Source: an uncultured Bacteroidales bacterium (GTDB lineage: Bacteria; Bacteroidota; Bacteroidia; Bacteroidales; UBA932). From it: a stretch of 45,426 nt of DNA. Positions 8,286 to 15,472 of this stretch are shown here, in pieces (position 1 is the stretch's first letter; each line of letters begins with the position of its first letter). Position numbers and translations under genes: made by a program. The stretch spans positions 1 through 45,426 of the forward strand of contig CAMYYI010000015.1 in assembly GCA_947303465.1 (NCBI GenBank), in the 5' to 3' direction. The notes below the pieces were generated by a model. That model searched no databases, was not told the origin of the DNA, and saw only the letters and a list, made by a program, of their open reading frames with translations.

Positions 8286-10359
8286 AATAATGCTTTAGTA
8301 TGTCCTTGTATGCGAAGCCCTTGCTGGCCATCACGGCGGCTCCGATCTGGCAGAGACCTACCCCGTGGCCCCATCCGCGGCCCCTCAGGATTATGTTGTC
8401 GCCTTCTATGGTGACCTCGAAGGCGGAACTCTTCAGGTGGGAGGTGCTGAGAGCACGTCGTATCGCCAGTTCCTTGCCAATCACCTCAGTATGCTTTGTG
8501 CCGCAGACGCGGAGGTATTTGATCCGCCCAGACGGGCCGCGGGACAATGGCTCCAGGGCAACTATCTCACCGAAATCCATACCGGTGCGGCTGTGCACCA
8601 GCTCCGACAGTTCCTTTCTGGTATATCGCTGCTCCCAGTCATGGAAGTCTGCCGTCTCCAGGTCGTAATCGTTGAGCACCTGGGAGAGAACCGCCTGGTC
8701 GTGGCAGTCGCACCAGGGGTCTTCTACGCTTTGCAGATATGGATAATCCTTATCCTCCCAGCAGGTGCTGAACAGCTCCGTCCGGCCCCCGCAGCACTTT
8801 GAGAAACGTGTATCGCAAATCTTGCCGCCATATCGCAACGTCTGCCCCCAGGTCTGGTCTATGGCCTTACGGACATTCTTCCCGACGGCGGGCGTGAGGC
8901 CCTGGTAGCGCTGGCAATGGTCGTCGGCACATACATCGTAACGCTCATGCGGAATGGCGGATTCGGCCTTATCCGGGTGGCGGCGGTCCTCTATGCGTGC
9001 GAGCAGCCAGCTTCGGGATATGACGGCGTGCGCCTTCAGGAACTCAAGGGACGCGTCTGCACGCATCTCGGAGGAAATGACGCTAAGCAGATAATCCTCT
9101 ATGCCCACTTTGTTGATGGCGGTCACCCTGTCCCCTTCGGCTATAAACTTCAGGGAGCCTGCGAACTTCTGCGTCTGCGTGCGCTGCCAGTGGAAATCTA
9201 TGCCTATGGGCACGTTACGAAGGATGAAAGAGGGCTCTGCAAAGAGTGTGGAACGGGTTACGGAGTCGAAGTACAGTTCGTCGTACAGCGCACCGTTATA
9301 GTTGATGCGCCCGTCCTTCACGCTCACTTTCTGCGGCCCGGCTCCGTCGGAGATGATTTCGAACTCTATCTGTTTTGCCGACATTATGCCCACCTCTATC
9401 TCCTGCTGGGTGCGTGTAAGGCGGGAATCTATCATAAGTTCCACCTGCTCGCTCACGCTCACTTCCGAAAGCATTTCCTCCAACTGGGATGGGGCGGCCT
9501 TGTCGAAATCGGCCTCTTCGGGGGCCACGAACACTCCGGCCATCTCGGCAGCCCCGGGACCTATCGTCAGATGGTCAGGACCGTCGGTATAGAAGTGATG
9601 CGAACGCAACTCGGTGCGCAGCACGACCATCACCCTGTACTCCGAATGCTCCGGATTGTACCAGGCATAAAGGTTGAACCTGGGTTCGAGCCCGGGATCG
9701 GCTTCAGGGCAGCAGTCCAGAAACTGGTAGAACAGTTTTGCGAGCGACTTGGTGGTACCTGCCTTGATGCACCATACGCCGCGCGTGAACTTGTGATAGT
9801 GAAAGAGTTTGGCATCAGAAACCCTGGCCATGGCCGCTTCGGGATTGTCCAGAAAGGAATCTACAGCCAGCTCAAGTGGCAGTTGACGGCGGGGAATCGC
9901 CTGGAAATGCAGGTGGTCCGGGGCCGAAGCACCGGCCTTGGGGCCGTTGTAATAGACGGTATAGCCCTGATAGTTCCATGCGAAGTCCAGCATATCCGGA
10001 AGATGGTGCCAGATGGCCTGGGGAAGATGCTCGGAACGGGCGATTACCAGATGATTGTTGAAAATAGGATACGGGTTGACCTGTATGTTGTACAGACGGC
10101 CTTTCCGGCCTTCAAAACGCAAGTGGAACTGCTCCGGCGGACGGTTCTTCTCGCAAAGGAAGCATGGCCTTGCCGCCAGCGAGGCCTCATCGGTTTTGGC
10201 TGTGCTGGAAATGATACGGCTTGGATTGAACTGTATCACGGCATCCAGTCCGCCCACCTGGACGGTCCTGACCCGCATGGACTTGAGGGCACGGAAATTT
10301 GCCGCGGCCAGTGGCCATACAGACAGCTGGTCCTTTATGAATTTGCTAAGCTTGTCCAT
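8263..10359 (-). CDS. fusion of a DUF4922 (HIT/GalT-like) domain and a SpoIID/LytB domain, no signal peptide
   Basis: 698 residues. The N-terminal half (about 1-330) resembles DUF4922: a CFLCEKN cysteine pair at 66-70, NPYPIFNNHLVIA at 95-107, and DHLHFQA at 148-154, an HxHxQ motif as in GDP-hexose phosphorylases of the HIT/GalT superfamily. The C-terminal half (about 335-698) is SpoIID/LytB: GIEDYLLSVISSEM at 419-432 (Glu431 is the candidate catalytic residue), AHAVISRSWLL, and GRGWGHGVGLCQIGA at 660-674. SpoIID cleaves glycan strands stripped of peptides. Unlike exported SpoIID proteins it begins MDKLSKFIKDQL, with no signal or membrane segment, so it appears cytoplasmic. It abuts the NUDIX gene and overlaps the permease gene. 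Confidence 0.85.
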   Translation of the reverse strand: MDKLSKFIKDQLSVWPLAAANFRALKSMRVRTVQVGGLDAVIQFNPSRIISSTAKTDEASLAARPCFLCEKNRPPEQFHLRFEGRKGRLYNIQVNPYPIFNNHLVIARSEHLPQAIWHHLPDMLDFAWNYQGYTVYYNGPKAGASAPDHLHFQAIPRRQLPLELAVDSFLDNPEAAMARVSDAKLFHYHKFTRGVWCIKAGTTKSLAKLFYQFLDCCPEADPGLEPRFNLYAWYNPEHSEYRVMVVLRTELRSHHFYTDGPDHLTIGPGAAEMAGVFVAPEEADFDKAAPSQLEEMLSEVSVSEQVELMIDSRLTRTQQEIEVGIMSAKQIEFEIISDGAGPQKVSVKDGRINYNGALYDELYFDSVTRSTLFAEPSFILRNVPIGIDFHWQRTQTQKFAGSLKFIAEGDRVTAINKVGIEDYLLSVISSEMRADASLEFLKAHAVISRSWLLARIEDRRHPDKAESAIPHERYDVCADDHCQRYQGLTPAVGKNVRKAIDQTWGQTLRYGGKICDTRFSKCCGGRTELFSTCWEDKDYPYLQSVEDPWCDCHDQAVLSQVLNDYDLETADFHDWEQRYTRKELSELVHSRTGMDFGEIVALEPLSRGPSGRIKYLRVCGTKHTEVIGKELAIRRALSTSHLKSSAFEVTIEGDNIILRGRGWGHGVGLCQIGAAVMASKGFAYKDILKHYYADADIQ

Positions 10360-10920
10360 TTAAAGTAGCGCCAGAAGGCTTTGTTTTACCATTGGGAACT
10401 CATGCTCGAAGTTGGGAGTCAGTATGTTCTTGCCGAACGCCGCCTCCAGCTCGGGAATCTCCCACCAACGGCCACCGGCGACCTCATCCCCATCCGGCTT
10501 GAGTTCAAAATTCCCCACAGCCGCAAAAACGTTCACCAGCTCCTTTTCCGTATTGGACTCGTAAATATAGGTCCTGATTGGATAGGGATTGAAATCATAG
10601 AACTTCAATTCCTCTGCGGCTTCACGGAAAAGGGCCTCGCGAAGGTATTCACCGTAATTCACGTGGCCGCCCACCGCCGTATCCCAATACAGCGGGAGCA
10701 AGGATTTGGATGCGCCTCTTTGCTGCAGGTATATCCTTGAGTATCTGTCTATTATATGAAGATGAACTACAGGATGCAGGGCCTTGCTGCCATGGTGGCA
10801 CCAGCCTCTCGGGGCGCGTGCAATCACCGTCCCAGTAGCTTCTACTATGGGAAGCATCTCGCGGCCCGACTTGGCACCGGGGGCAAGAGGTGCAACGCTA
10901 ACCGGGTAAACCAAGTCCAT
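10360..10920 (-). CDS. NUDIX hydrolase, IPP isomerase/YfcD-like subgroup
   Basis: 186 residues from the ATG at 10920; an in-frame ATG at 10857 gives 165 residues, starts at the conserved MLPIVEATG and avoids the 23-base overlap with the upstream gene, so the start is open. The Nudix box GHVNYGEYLREALFREAAEE (85-104) keeps every acidic residue needed for metal binding. The preceding CHHGSKALHPVVHLHI and the PLYWDTAVGGHV segment mark the subgroup that includes YfcD and IPP isomerase-like proteins. Substrate unknown, probably a nucleoside diphosphate derivative. It stops directly before the HIT-like/SpoIID fusion; two nucleotide-handling domains in a row in a wall-salvage operon is notable. Confidence 0.88.
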   Translation of the reverse strand: MDLVYPVSVAPLAPGAKSGREMLPIVEATGTVIARAPRGWCHHGSKALHPVVHLHIIDRYSRIYLQQRGASKSLLPLYWDTAVGGHVNYGEYLREALFREAAEELKFYDFNPYPIRTYIYESNTEKELVNVFAAVGNFELKPDGDEVAGGRWWEIPELEAAFGKNILTPNFEHEFPMVKQSLLALL

Positions 10921-11617
10921 CTTCGGGATAATTGAGGATTTCGAGTTCTTCCGGAGTGTAGAGCAGCTTGTCGGTGAAATCCGGAGCTATGCGGGAGAGA
11001 GCCACGAATGCGAGGAGGAGCACCACGGCCGCGGCTACTACGCCCAGCGCCCAGACTGCAGGTTTCCTAAGTTTGCGGCCGCGGACGGCTTTGGCCTCGG
11101 GCGCCCGGGTTTCCTGCTTTTCGGGATTGGGAACTACAGTATCTGATCCTGTGGGCACAAGATCTGATACATCCGGTAAGGCACGGGACGAGGCGGCGTG
11201 GGACTTGAGGGATACCGGAGTGAGTCCGCAGGCTTCCGGGGAGATGTCCAGAGCCTCGTCCGCCACGAAGAAGAAATGGTTCTCGCGGGTTGCGCGGAGA
11301 CGTCCCAGGCCAGGGAGCTCGACACTCTTCTGGTGCTCCAGTTCCCTTTTAAGGTCCTGAAGAAAAGTCTCCAGAACTGCCGCCGCTTCGGCAGGTGCCT
11401 GAGGGTTGGCTCCGGTGTACAGATCGAGCAAAAGACCATCCTGAGCATCCTTTCCGATGAAAGAAAGTCGCCTGTAAGGAGGATTGATGGTGTAGCCTTT
11501 ATCCGAGAAACTGGCGGGCACATCCTCTGCCACGAAAGTACCCAGGCCCGGCAGGCTCAAGCTGTCGTGATCGAGCATCAGCTCGCTAATCATTCCGGAC
11601 AAAAACTCTACATCCAT
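10898..11617 (-). CDS. HU-CCDC81-like protein with a C-terminal membrane segment
   Basis: 239 residues from the ATG at 11617, seven bases after a -7 box; the frame is open further upstream but runs into the tRNA promoter region. Two HU/IHF-like repeats: residues 1-60 with LSLPGLGTFVAEDVP, and about 62-125 with VELPGLGRLRATRENHFFF. These match the prokaryotic HU-CCDC81 pair. A low-complexity linker (140-185) leads to one hydrophobic helix at about 187-208 and a 30-residue tail. Relatives often carry a peptidoglycan-binding SPOR domain after the helix; here there is none. First gene of the minus-strand run. Function unknown; membrane anchoring suggests envelope rather than nucleoid work. Confidence 0.75.
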   Translation of the reverse strand: MDVEFLSGMISELMLDHDSLSLPGLGTFVAEDVPASFSDKGYTINPPYRRLSFIGKDAQDGLLLDLYTGANPQAPAEAAAVLETFLQDLKRELEHQKSVELPGLGRLRATRENHFFFVADEALDISPEACGLTPVSLKSHAASSRALPDVSDLVPTGSDTVVPNPEKQETRAPEAKAVRGRKLRKPAVWALGVVAAAVVLLLAFVALSRIAPDFTDKLLYTPEELEILNYPEDGLGLPG

Positions 11618-11624
11618 AACAAGG

Positions 11625-11632
11625 CAAAAATA
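11625..11632 (-). promoter_or_regulatory. candidate -7 box of the cell-wall operon
   Basis: Minus strand TATTTTTG, an exact TAnnTTTG match, only seven bases from the ATG at 11617. No TTTG is seen at the -33 distance. If used, the mRNA would have almost no leader. Confidence 0.55.
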
Positions 11633-11651
11633 CAAAAAAATCGGGAAAAAA

Positions 11652-11682
11652 TTTGCAATTCTAAAAATTCGGCGTAACTTTG
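11652..11682 (+). promoter_or_regulatory. promoter of tRNA-Asn
   Basis: TTTG at 11652-11655, exactly 19 bases, then TAACTTTG at 11675-11682: a full match to the Bacteroidota sigma consensus (TTTG-N19-TAnnTTTG). The tRNA begins 30 bases after the -7 box. Confidence 0.85.
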
Positions 11683-11712
11683 CAATCCACTTCGGAAACG
11701 AGTGGAACATAT

Positions 11713-11786
11713 TCCTCCTTAGCTCAGTTGGTTAGAGCACCTGACTGTTAATCAGGGGGTCCTGGGTTCAAGTCCCCGAGGGGGAG
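11713..11786 (+). tRNA. tRNA-Asn (anticodon GTT)
   Basis: 74 bases forming a complete cloverleaf. The acceptor stem pairs TCCTCCT with AGGGGGA, with discriminator G at 11786. The anticodon stem CCTGA/TCAGG closes the loop CTGTTAA, giving anticodon GTT. The T loop is TTCAAGT, with one T-C mismatch in its stem. A full CCA is not encoded (GCA follows). It has its own promoter and terminator. Confidence 0.96.
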
Positions 11787-11794
11787 CATAAATA

Positions 11795-11824
11795 AGCACC
11801 TGCGGCAACGCAAGTGCTTTTTTT
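11795..11824 (+). terminator. intrinsic terminator after tRNA-Asn
   Basis: Ten-base arms AGCACCTGCG and CGCAAGTGCT (one C-A mismatch) around a GCAA tetraloop at 11795-11818, followed by a run of T to 11824. It lies between tRNA-Asn and the convergent esterase gene and may also help stop the latter. Confidence 0.88.
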
Positions 11825-11836
11825 GTTAATCTGTCT

Positions 11837-12697
11837 TTACGGTTGGAAGTTGCGGGAGGCGAAGGGGAAGGCGGTGCGGAGAGCCGTGTGCCAGTATTCC
11901 CAGGTGTGGGCTCCGTTACGGACACGGAGTTCGCTATGGATGCCTGCGGCCTTCATCTTGAGGTGAAGGTTCACTGACAGTAGCATCAGGCCGTCATCGT
12001 CGCCGCAATCGAAAAACCATTCGACGGTCCTGAGCTGCTCAAGGACCTCTGGAGATGCATTGTCCATAAATCTGAGAGTGGAATGGTCGCATACAGACTG
12101 GCATACTATACCCAGTTTGTCCTGGGGATTGGTATTCTTGGATACGGCGTTAGGCTCGTTGTCCAGCCAGGCGCTCATGGCATAGCAGCTGGAGAACATA
12201 TCCGGATGCCGCTGGCAATAGACGGTGCTGCCGCCACCTCCCATAGACAGCCCCATAACGGCCCGGTGCCCCTTGTCTGCAATTATGCGGTAGCGTTTCT
12301 CCACCGTGGGGATAAACTCCTTGAAGAAAAAGTCCTCATAACTCCAGCCGGGCATGTTGAAATAGCCGTTCCACTCGTTGTGGGCGTCGGCATGACCGGC
12401 GTTAGGCATAACGATTACGGCCTCCCGCATCTCTCCGGAGGTAATCAGCTCGTCGGCCACCGGCTTCATGCCGCCGCGGTTCATCCAGTCGGTGTAGTTG
12501 CCGTACAGACCATGAAGCAGATAGATGACCGGATAACTCCTGCCTGATTCGGCGTACCCGTTTGGCAGATAGACATTAAACTTTACCTGTGAGTCCAGGA
12601 TAGCGCTCCTGAGGCTGTCTGTGACTATCTTACCGGATGCAGCTCCGGCCGAAAGGCCCGTGAGAAGGGCGAAAAGCGATAAAAGAAACTTCTTCAT
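11837..12697 (-). CDS. secreted esterase of the PF00756 (esterase D/feruloyl esterase-like) alpha/beta-hydrolase family
   Basis: 286 residues with a signal peptide (1-20, ending SAGAA). The fold markers are PVIYLLHGLYGNYTDW, the nucleophile elbow GLSMGGGG (Ser151), an acidic segment DCGDDDGLM, and the catalytic His in GAHTWEYWH near the C-terminus. This family includes feruloyl and acetyl-xylan esterases, mycolyl transferases and S-formylglutathione hydrolase; the signal peptide argues against the last. A polysaccharide-deacylating role is likely but the substrate cannot be read. A weak promoter, CTTG-N19-GAAATTTG, lies at 12714-12744. Confidence 0.85.
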   Translation of the reverse strand: MKKFLLSLFALLTGLSAGAASGKIVTDSLRSAILDSQVKFNVYLPNGYAESGRSYPVIYLLHGLYGNYTDWMNRGGMKPVADELITSGEMREAVIVMPNAGHADAHNEWNGYFNMPGWSYEDFFFKEFIPTVEKRYRIIADKGHRAVMGLSMGGGGSTVYCQRHPDMFSSCYAMSAWLDNEPNAVSKNTNPQDKLGIVCQSVCDHSTLRFMDNASPEVLEQLRTVEWFFDCGDDDGLMLLSVNLHLKMKAAGIHSELRVRNGAHTWEYWHTALRTAFPFASRNFQP

Positions 12698-12713
12698 ATC
12701 TTGTCGTTTACCG

Positions 12714-12744
12714 CAAATTTCGCAAAAAAGAATATATATCCAAG
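12714..12744 (-). promoter_or_regulatory. candidate promoter of the esterase gene
   Basis: On the minus strand, CTTG (12744-12741), 19 bases, then GAAATTTG (12721-12714). Each box differs from consensus by one base. The same GAAATTTG occurs in the ruvX promoter with a perfect -33 box, which supports it as a working variant. The start codon is 16 bases further. Confidence 0.45.
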
Positions 12745-12752
12745 AAAATACT

Positions 12753-12760
12753 TACCTTTG
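12753..12760 (+). promoter_or_regulatory. candidate -7 box of the queuosine operon
   Basis: TACCTTTG followed by CAG, identical in core to the -7 box of tRNA-Glu. No TTTG at -33. Transcription would begin at about 12764-12767, just at the base of the leader hairpin at 12767-12785. Confidence 0.6.
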
Positions 12761-12766
12761 CAGCGC

Positions 12767-12814
12767 GACGGCAAAATATGCCGTCAAGTGTAACAGGCAC
12801 CACTATAAAAACTG
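12767..12814 (+). promoter_or_regulatory. preQ1-I-like riboswitch with a 5' hairpin
   Basis: A perfect 7-bp hairpin (12767-12773 with 12779-12785) is followed by an H-type pseudoknot. P1 pairs AGTG (12787-12790) with CACT (12801-12804). L1 is TAA. P2 pairs CAG (12794-12796) with CTG (12812-12814). L3 is the A-rich 12805-12811. This is the architecture of class-I preQ1 aptamers. The three ligand-contacting positions of the Bacillus subtilis aptamer are kept: U after P1 (12791), C before the P1 3' strand (12800) and the last A of L3 (12811). The next gene imports queuosine precursors and the one after reduces preQ0 to preQ1. The AUG lies three bases after P2, so ligand binding should block translation. 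Confidence 0.8.
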
Positions 12815-12817
12815 CAA

Positions 12818-13495
12818 ATGAAAAACAAATACTCTACAGTCTTCCTGCTGATGGCGGTACTATTCGTAGTCTGCCTCATAGCATCCAATCTTTTCGCGAC
12901 AAAAGTGATATGCCTCCTGGGGATCAACCTTCCCGGAGCAGTGATCATTTTCCCGGTTTCATATATCATCAACGACTGCATCTGCGAGGTGTGGGGCTTC
13001 CGCAAGGCCCGGCTGGTCATCTGGACCGCTTTTGCGATGAACATCTTCGTGGTGCTGGGCGGACAGCTGCTGGTATGGATGCCTGCCGCATCTTTCTGGG
13101 ACGGCGCTCCCCACTTCGATTACATGTTCAACATGGCTCCACGCGTAGTGGCGGCATCACTCCTGGCCTTCCTCGTCGGCTCAACCATCAACTCGCTGGT
13201 AATGAGCAAGAAGAAGATTGCCGACAAAGGCCGTAATTTTGGAGTGCGTGCCATCCTGTCGTCTCTGGCCGGCGAGTTCGCCGACTCCATGATATTCATG
13301 CCTATAGCATTCTGGGGCACACCCGTTAAAACACTTTTCTGGATGATGCTGGCGCAGGTCAGTTTCAAGGTTCTGTACGAAATCATAATCCTGCCAGTGA
13401 CTTCTGTAGTGGTGCGCAAAGTCAAGTCCTACGAAGGCGTAGACACCTTCGACGAGGGCATTTCCTACAATCCGTTCAAAATCGCCGACGTATAG
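12818..13495 (+). CDS. yhhQ: queuosine precursor transporter (QPTR/YhhQ, VUT family)
   Basis: 225 residues with about six hydrophobic helices. The VUT/DUF165 pattern is clear: [12 protein letters not shown] in helix 1, the signature [20 protein letters not shown] near 46-65, and [16 protein letters not shown] near 150-165. The E. coli member YhhQ imports preQ0 and preQ1 through the inner membrane. It starts just after a preQ1-I-like riboswitch and is two bases upstream of queF, which fixes the substrate class well. Whether it carries preQ0, preQ1 or queuine in this species is not decided by sequence. Confidence 0.92.
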   Translation: MKNKYSTVFLLMAVLFVVCLIASNLFATKVICLLGINLPGAVIIFPVSYIINDCICEVWGFRKARLVIWTAFAMNIFVVLGGQLLVWMPAASFWDGAPHFDYMFNMAPRVVAASLLAFLVGSTINSLVMSKKKIADKGRNFGVRAILSSLAGEFADSMIFMPIAFWGTPVKTLFWMMLAQVSFKVLYEIIILPVTSVVVRKVKSYEGVDTFDEGISYNPFKIADV

Positions 13496-13497
13496 AT

Positions 13498-13956
13498 ATG
13501 AGTACACGTAAAGAAGAGGGCCTGAAGGCCCTGGGCCGTGAGACTACTTACAATCAGAATTATGCTCCAGAGGTCCTTGAATCGTTTGAGAACCAGCATC
13601 CGGACAACGATTACTGGGTACGCTTCAACTGCCCCGAGTTCACTGCAGTGTGCCCTATAACAGGGCAGCCGGACTTTGCCGAGATACGTATAGGATACAT
13701 TCCCGGCAAGCGTATGGTGGAGAGCAAGAGCCTCAAACTCTACCTTTTCAGTTTCCGCAACCATGGCGCCTTCCATGAAGACTGCGTAAACATAATAATG
13801 AAAGACCTCATCGCCCTTATGGAGCCCAAATACATAGAAGTTACGGGATTCTTCCTGCCCCGAGGCGGAATCAGCATACACCCCTACGCCAACTGGGGAC
13901 GCCCCGGCACCAAATATGAGGCACTCGCAGAAAAAAGACTGGCAAATCACGAATAA
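13498..13956 (+). CDS. queF: NADPH-dependent 7-cyano-7-deazaguanine reductase
   Basis: 152 residues, the short unimodular QueF type. Cys52 in [13 protein letters not shown] forms the thioimide with preQ0, Asp59 is the proton donor, and ESKSLKLYL (from Glu75) is the QueF NADPH/substrate motif. It reduces preQ0 to preQ1, the base inserted into tRNA by Tgt. The preQ0-making genes queD, queE and queC are not in the window; they may lie elsewhere or the cell may import preQ0 with the transporter two bases upstream. Both genes would be under the leader riboswitch. Confidence 0.96.
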   Translation: MSTRKEEGLKALGRETTYNQNYAPEVLESFENQHPDNDYWVRFNCPEFTAVCPITGQPDFAEIRIGYIPGKRMVESKSLKLYLFSFRNHGAFHEDCVNIIMKDLIALMEPKYIEVTGFFLPRGGISIHPYANWGRPGTKYEALAEKRLANHE

Positions 13957-13958
13957 CA

Positions 13959-14600
13959 ATGAAAAAACTCATCATTCCCCTCTTGAAGAGCCTGGACACC
14001 AACGACCTGGACACTGCCCTCGAGTTGGAAGGCACCCGTTTTTCCGTAGACAACTGCAACTGGCCGGAGACATTCCCCTACTCACCTTTCTGCAACGGAC
14101 GCATTGCCCGCACCGAGGATTCTATCGTAGTGGATTTCCGCGTAAGCGGCCTCGACCTCAGGGTGCAGAATCTGGAAGACGGCGGCTGCTCCTGGGAAGA
14201 CAGCTGCTGCGAAATCTTCCTGCAGAGCCCCGGCAGCGCCGAGTACTTCAATTTCGAGGTGAATGCCGCCGGCAAGATGACTGCCGCCCACGGCACCGGG
14301 CGCAGCGACCGCGTTTCCCTGTCGGCCGATGAGTTCGCAAGCATAGTGCGAATGTCAGAAATAGAAGGGCCGCAGGATTATGCAGGAGGCATATGGTCCT
14401 GGCGCGTGATTCTGATGATACCCTTCGGGTTGATGGGTCTGGACCCGGAGCATCTGCCGGCAGCTCTCCGCGGCAACATTTACAAGTGCGGAGACAAGAC
14501 CGCACACCCTCATTTCCTGAGCTGGAACCCCGTGGGCACACCCGCCCCGGACTTTCACCGCCCGGAGTTCTTCGGTGAATTTTTGATCGGCTCCATGTGA
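13959..14600 (+). CDS. carbohydrate-binding family 9-like (CBM9-like) protein, no signal peptide
   Basis: 213 residues. Features of the Bacteroidales CBM9-like family: CSWEDSCCEIFLQ around 73-85, YFNFEVNAAGKM, WSWRVILMIPFGLMG, and the C-terminal WNPVGTPAPDFHRPEFFG. The fold is a beta-sandwich of the DOMON/CBM9 type. There is no export signal, so it is probably cytoplasmic. It starts two bases after queF and so belongs to the queuosine operon, although its family name suggests sugar binding. Its last 46 bases overlap the end of the convergent CDF gene. Function unknown. Confidence 0.78.
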   Translation: MKKLIIPLLKSLDTNDLDTALELEGTRFSVDNCNWPETFPYSPFCNGRIARTEDSIVVDFRVSGLDLRVQNLEDGGCSWEDSCCEIFLQSPGSAEYFNFEVNAAGKMTAAHGTGRSDRVSLSADEFASIVRMSEIEGPQDYAGGIWSWRVILMIPFGLMGLDPEHLPAALRGNIYKCGDKTAHPHFLSWNPVGTPAPDFHRPEFFGEFLIGSM

Positions 14601-15463
14601 ATCGTGACGAAGGTTCCGGCGCCGAACCTCTCACGCAAACGCTTCTCGATGTCGCTCACTTTATCGTGAGCGTCATTCAGCTGCATATCCCCGGCCATCC
14701 GTACATGCACCTCGATTGCCGTTTCCTTGCCTATACGGCGGGTACGGAGGTTGTGCGGCTCAACCACGCCCGGGCATTCGCAGATTATGTCGTGGATCTC
14801 TTTTTCCATTTCCGCAGACAGGGAGCTGTCCGTAAGCTCGAGAATACTCTCCTTGAACAGCTCTACCGCCACTTTGACAAGCATGGCGCCCACTACTACG
14901 GAGGCAACCGGATCCAGAACGGCCCACTTTTCGCCGAACAGCAGGGCGCAGCCTATGCCAACGGCGGCGGCAATAGACGACAGGGCGTCGCTGCGGTGAT
15001 GCCAGGCATTGGCCACAAGGGCCTGTGACTCCAATCTGCGGCCGCTCCTCCGGGTATATTGATACAACAACTCCTTGACAGCGATGGATATGAGGGCGGC
15101 CCAAAGGGCGATGGCGCCCGGCACCTGAAGCGTCTCGCCGGAGATGCATAGGGCAATCTGCCTGGCACCGTTTGCAATAATGCCGATGGCAGCTGCTATC
15201 AGAGCCATACCGATAAACAGGCTGGCCAGGGTCTCAAATTTACCGTGCCCGTAGTCGTGCGACTCGTCCTGCGGCTTGCCGCTTATACGCACGAAAACCA
15301 ATACTACTATGTCTGTAAGGAAGTCAGACAGGGAGTGAACGGCATCCGCGATCATGGCGGCACTTCCGGAAAGGAAACCGGCCACGAACTTGAATGCGGT
15401 TAGCAGGGCATTGCAGGCACTGCCCCAAAGAGTTACCCTCAGAATCTCCTTTGTCCTGTCCAT
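14555..15463 (-). CDS. cation diffusion facilitator (CDF) metal exporter
   Basis: 302 residues, the usual CDF size. Six hydrophobic helices; metal-site motifs ADAVHSLSDF (Asp40, His43, Asp47) in helix 2 and NAWHHRSDALSS in helix 5; DYGHGKFETLA before helix 3. The C-terminal 90 residues form the cytoplasmic ferredoxin-like dimer domain (VRMAGDMQLNDAHDKVSDIEK). The family exports Zn(II), Fe(II) or Mn(II) by proton antiport; the helix-2 site with DxxxD plus His suggests zinc or iron, not certain. Starts nine bases after the thioesterase gene and overlaps the CBM9-like gene at its 3' end. Confidence 0.92.
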   Translation of the reverse strand: MDRTKEILRVTLWGSACNALLTAFKFVAGFLSGSAAMIADAVHSLSDFLTDIVVLVFVRISGKPQDESHDYGHGKFETLASLFIGMALIAAAIGIIANGARQIALCISGETLQVPGAIALWAALISIAVKELLYQYTRRSGRRLESQALVANAWHHRSDALSSIAAAVGIGCALLFGEKWAVLDPVASVVVGAMLVKVAVELFKESILELTDSSLSAEMEKEIHDIICECPGVVEPHNLRTRRIGKETAIEVHVRMAGDMQLNDAHDKVSDIEKRLRERFGAGTFVTIHMEPIKNSPKNSGR

Positions 15464-15472
15464 GGTCAGGAA

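Noticed and set aside
7185..8414. A 409-codon open frame on the plus strand
   Set aside because: Antisense to the AmpG-like permease; its translation is very polar and motif-free.
8917..10368. A 483-codon open frame on the plus strand
   Set aside because: It lies antisense to the DUF4922-SpoIID gene, whose domains are recognisable. The plus-strand translation has no motif, no promoter and biased composition typical of a shadow frame in GC-rich DNA.
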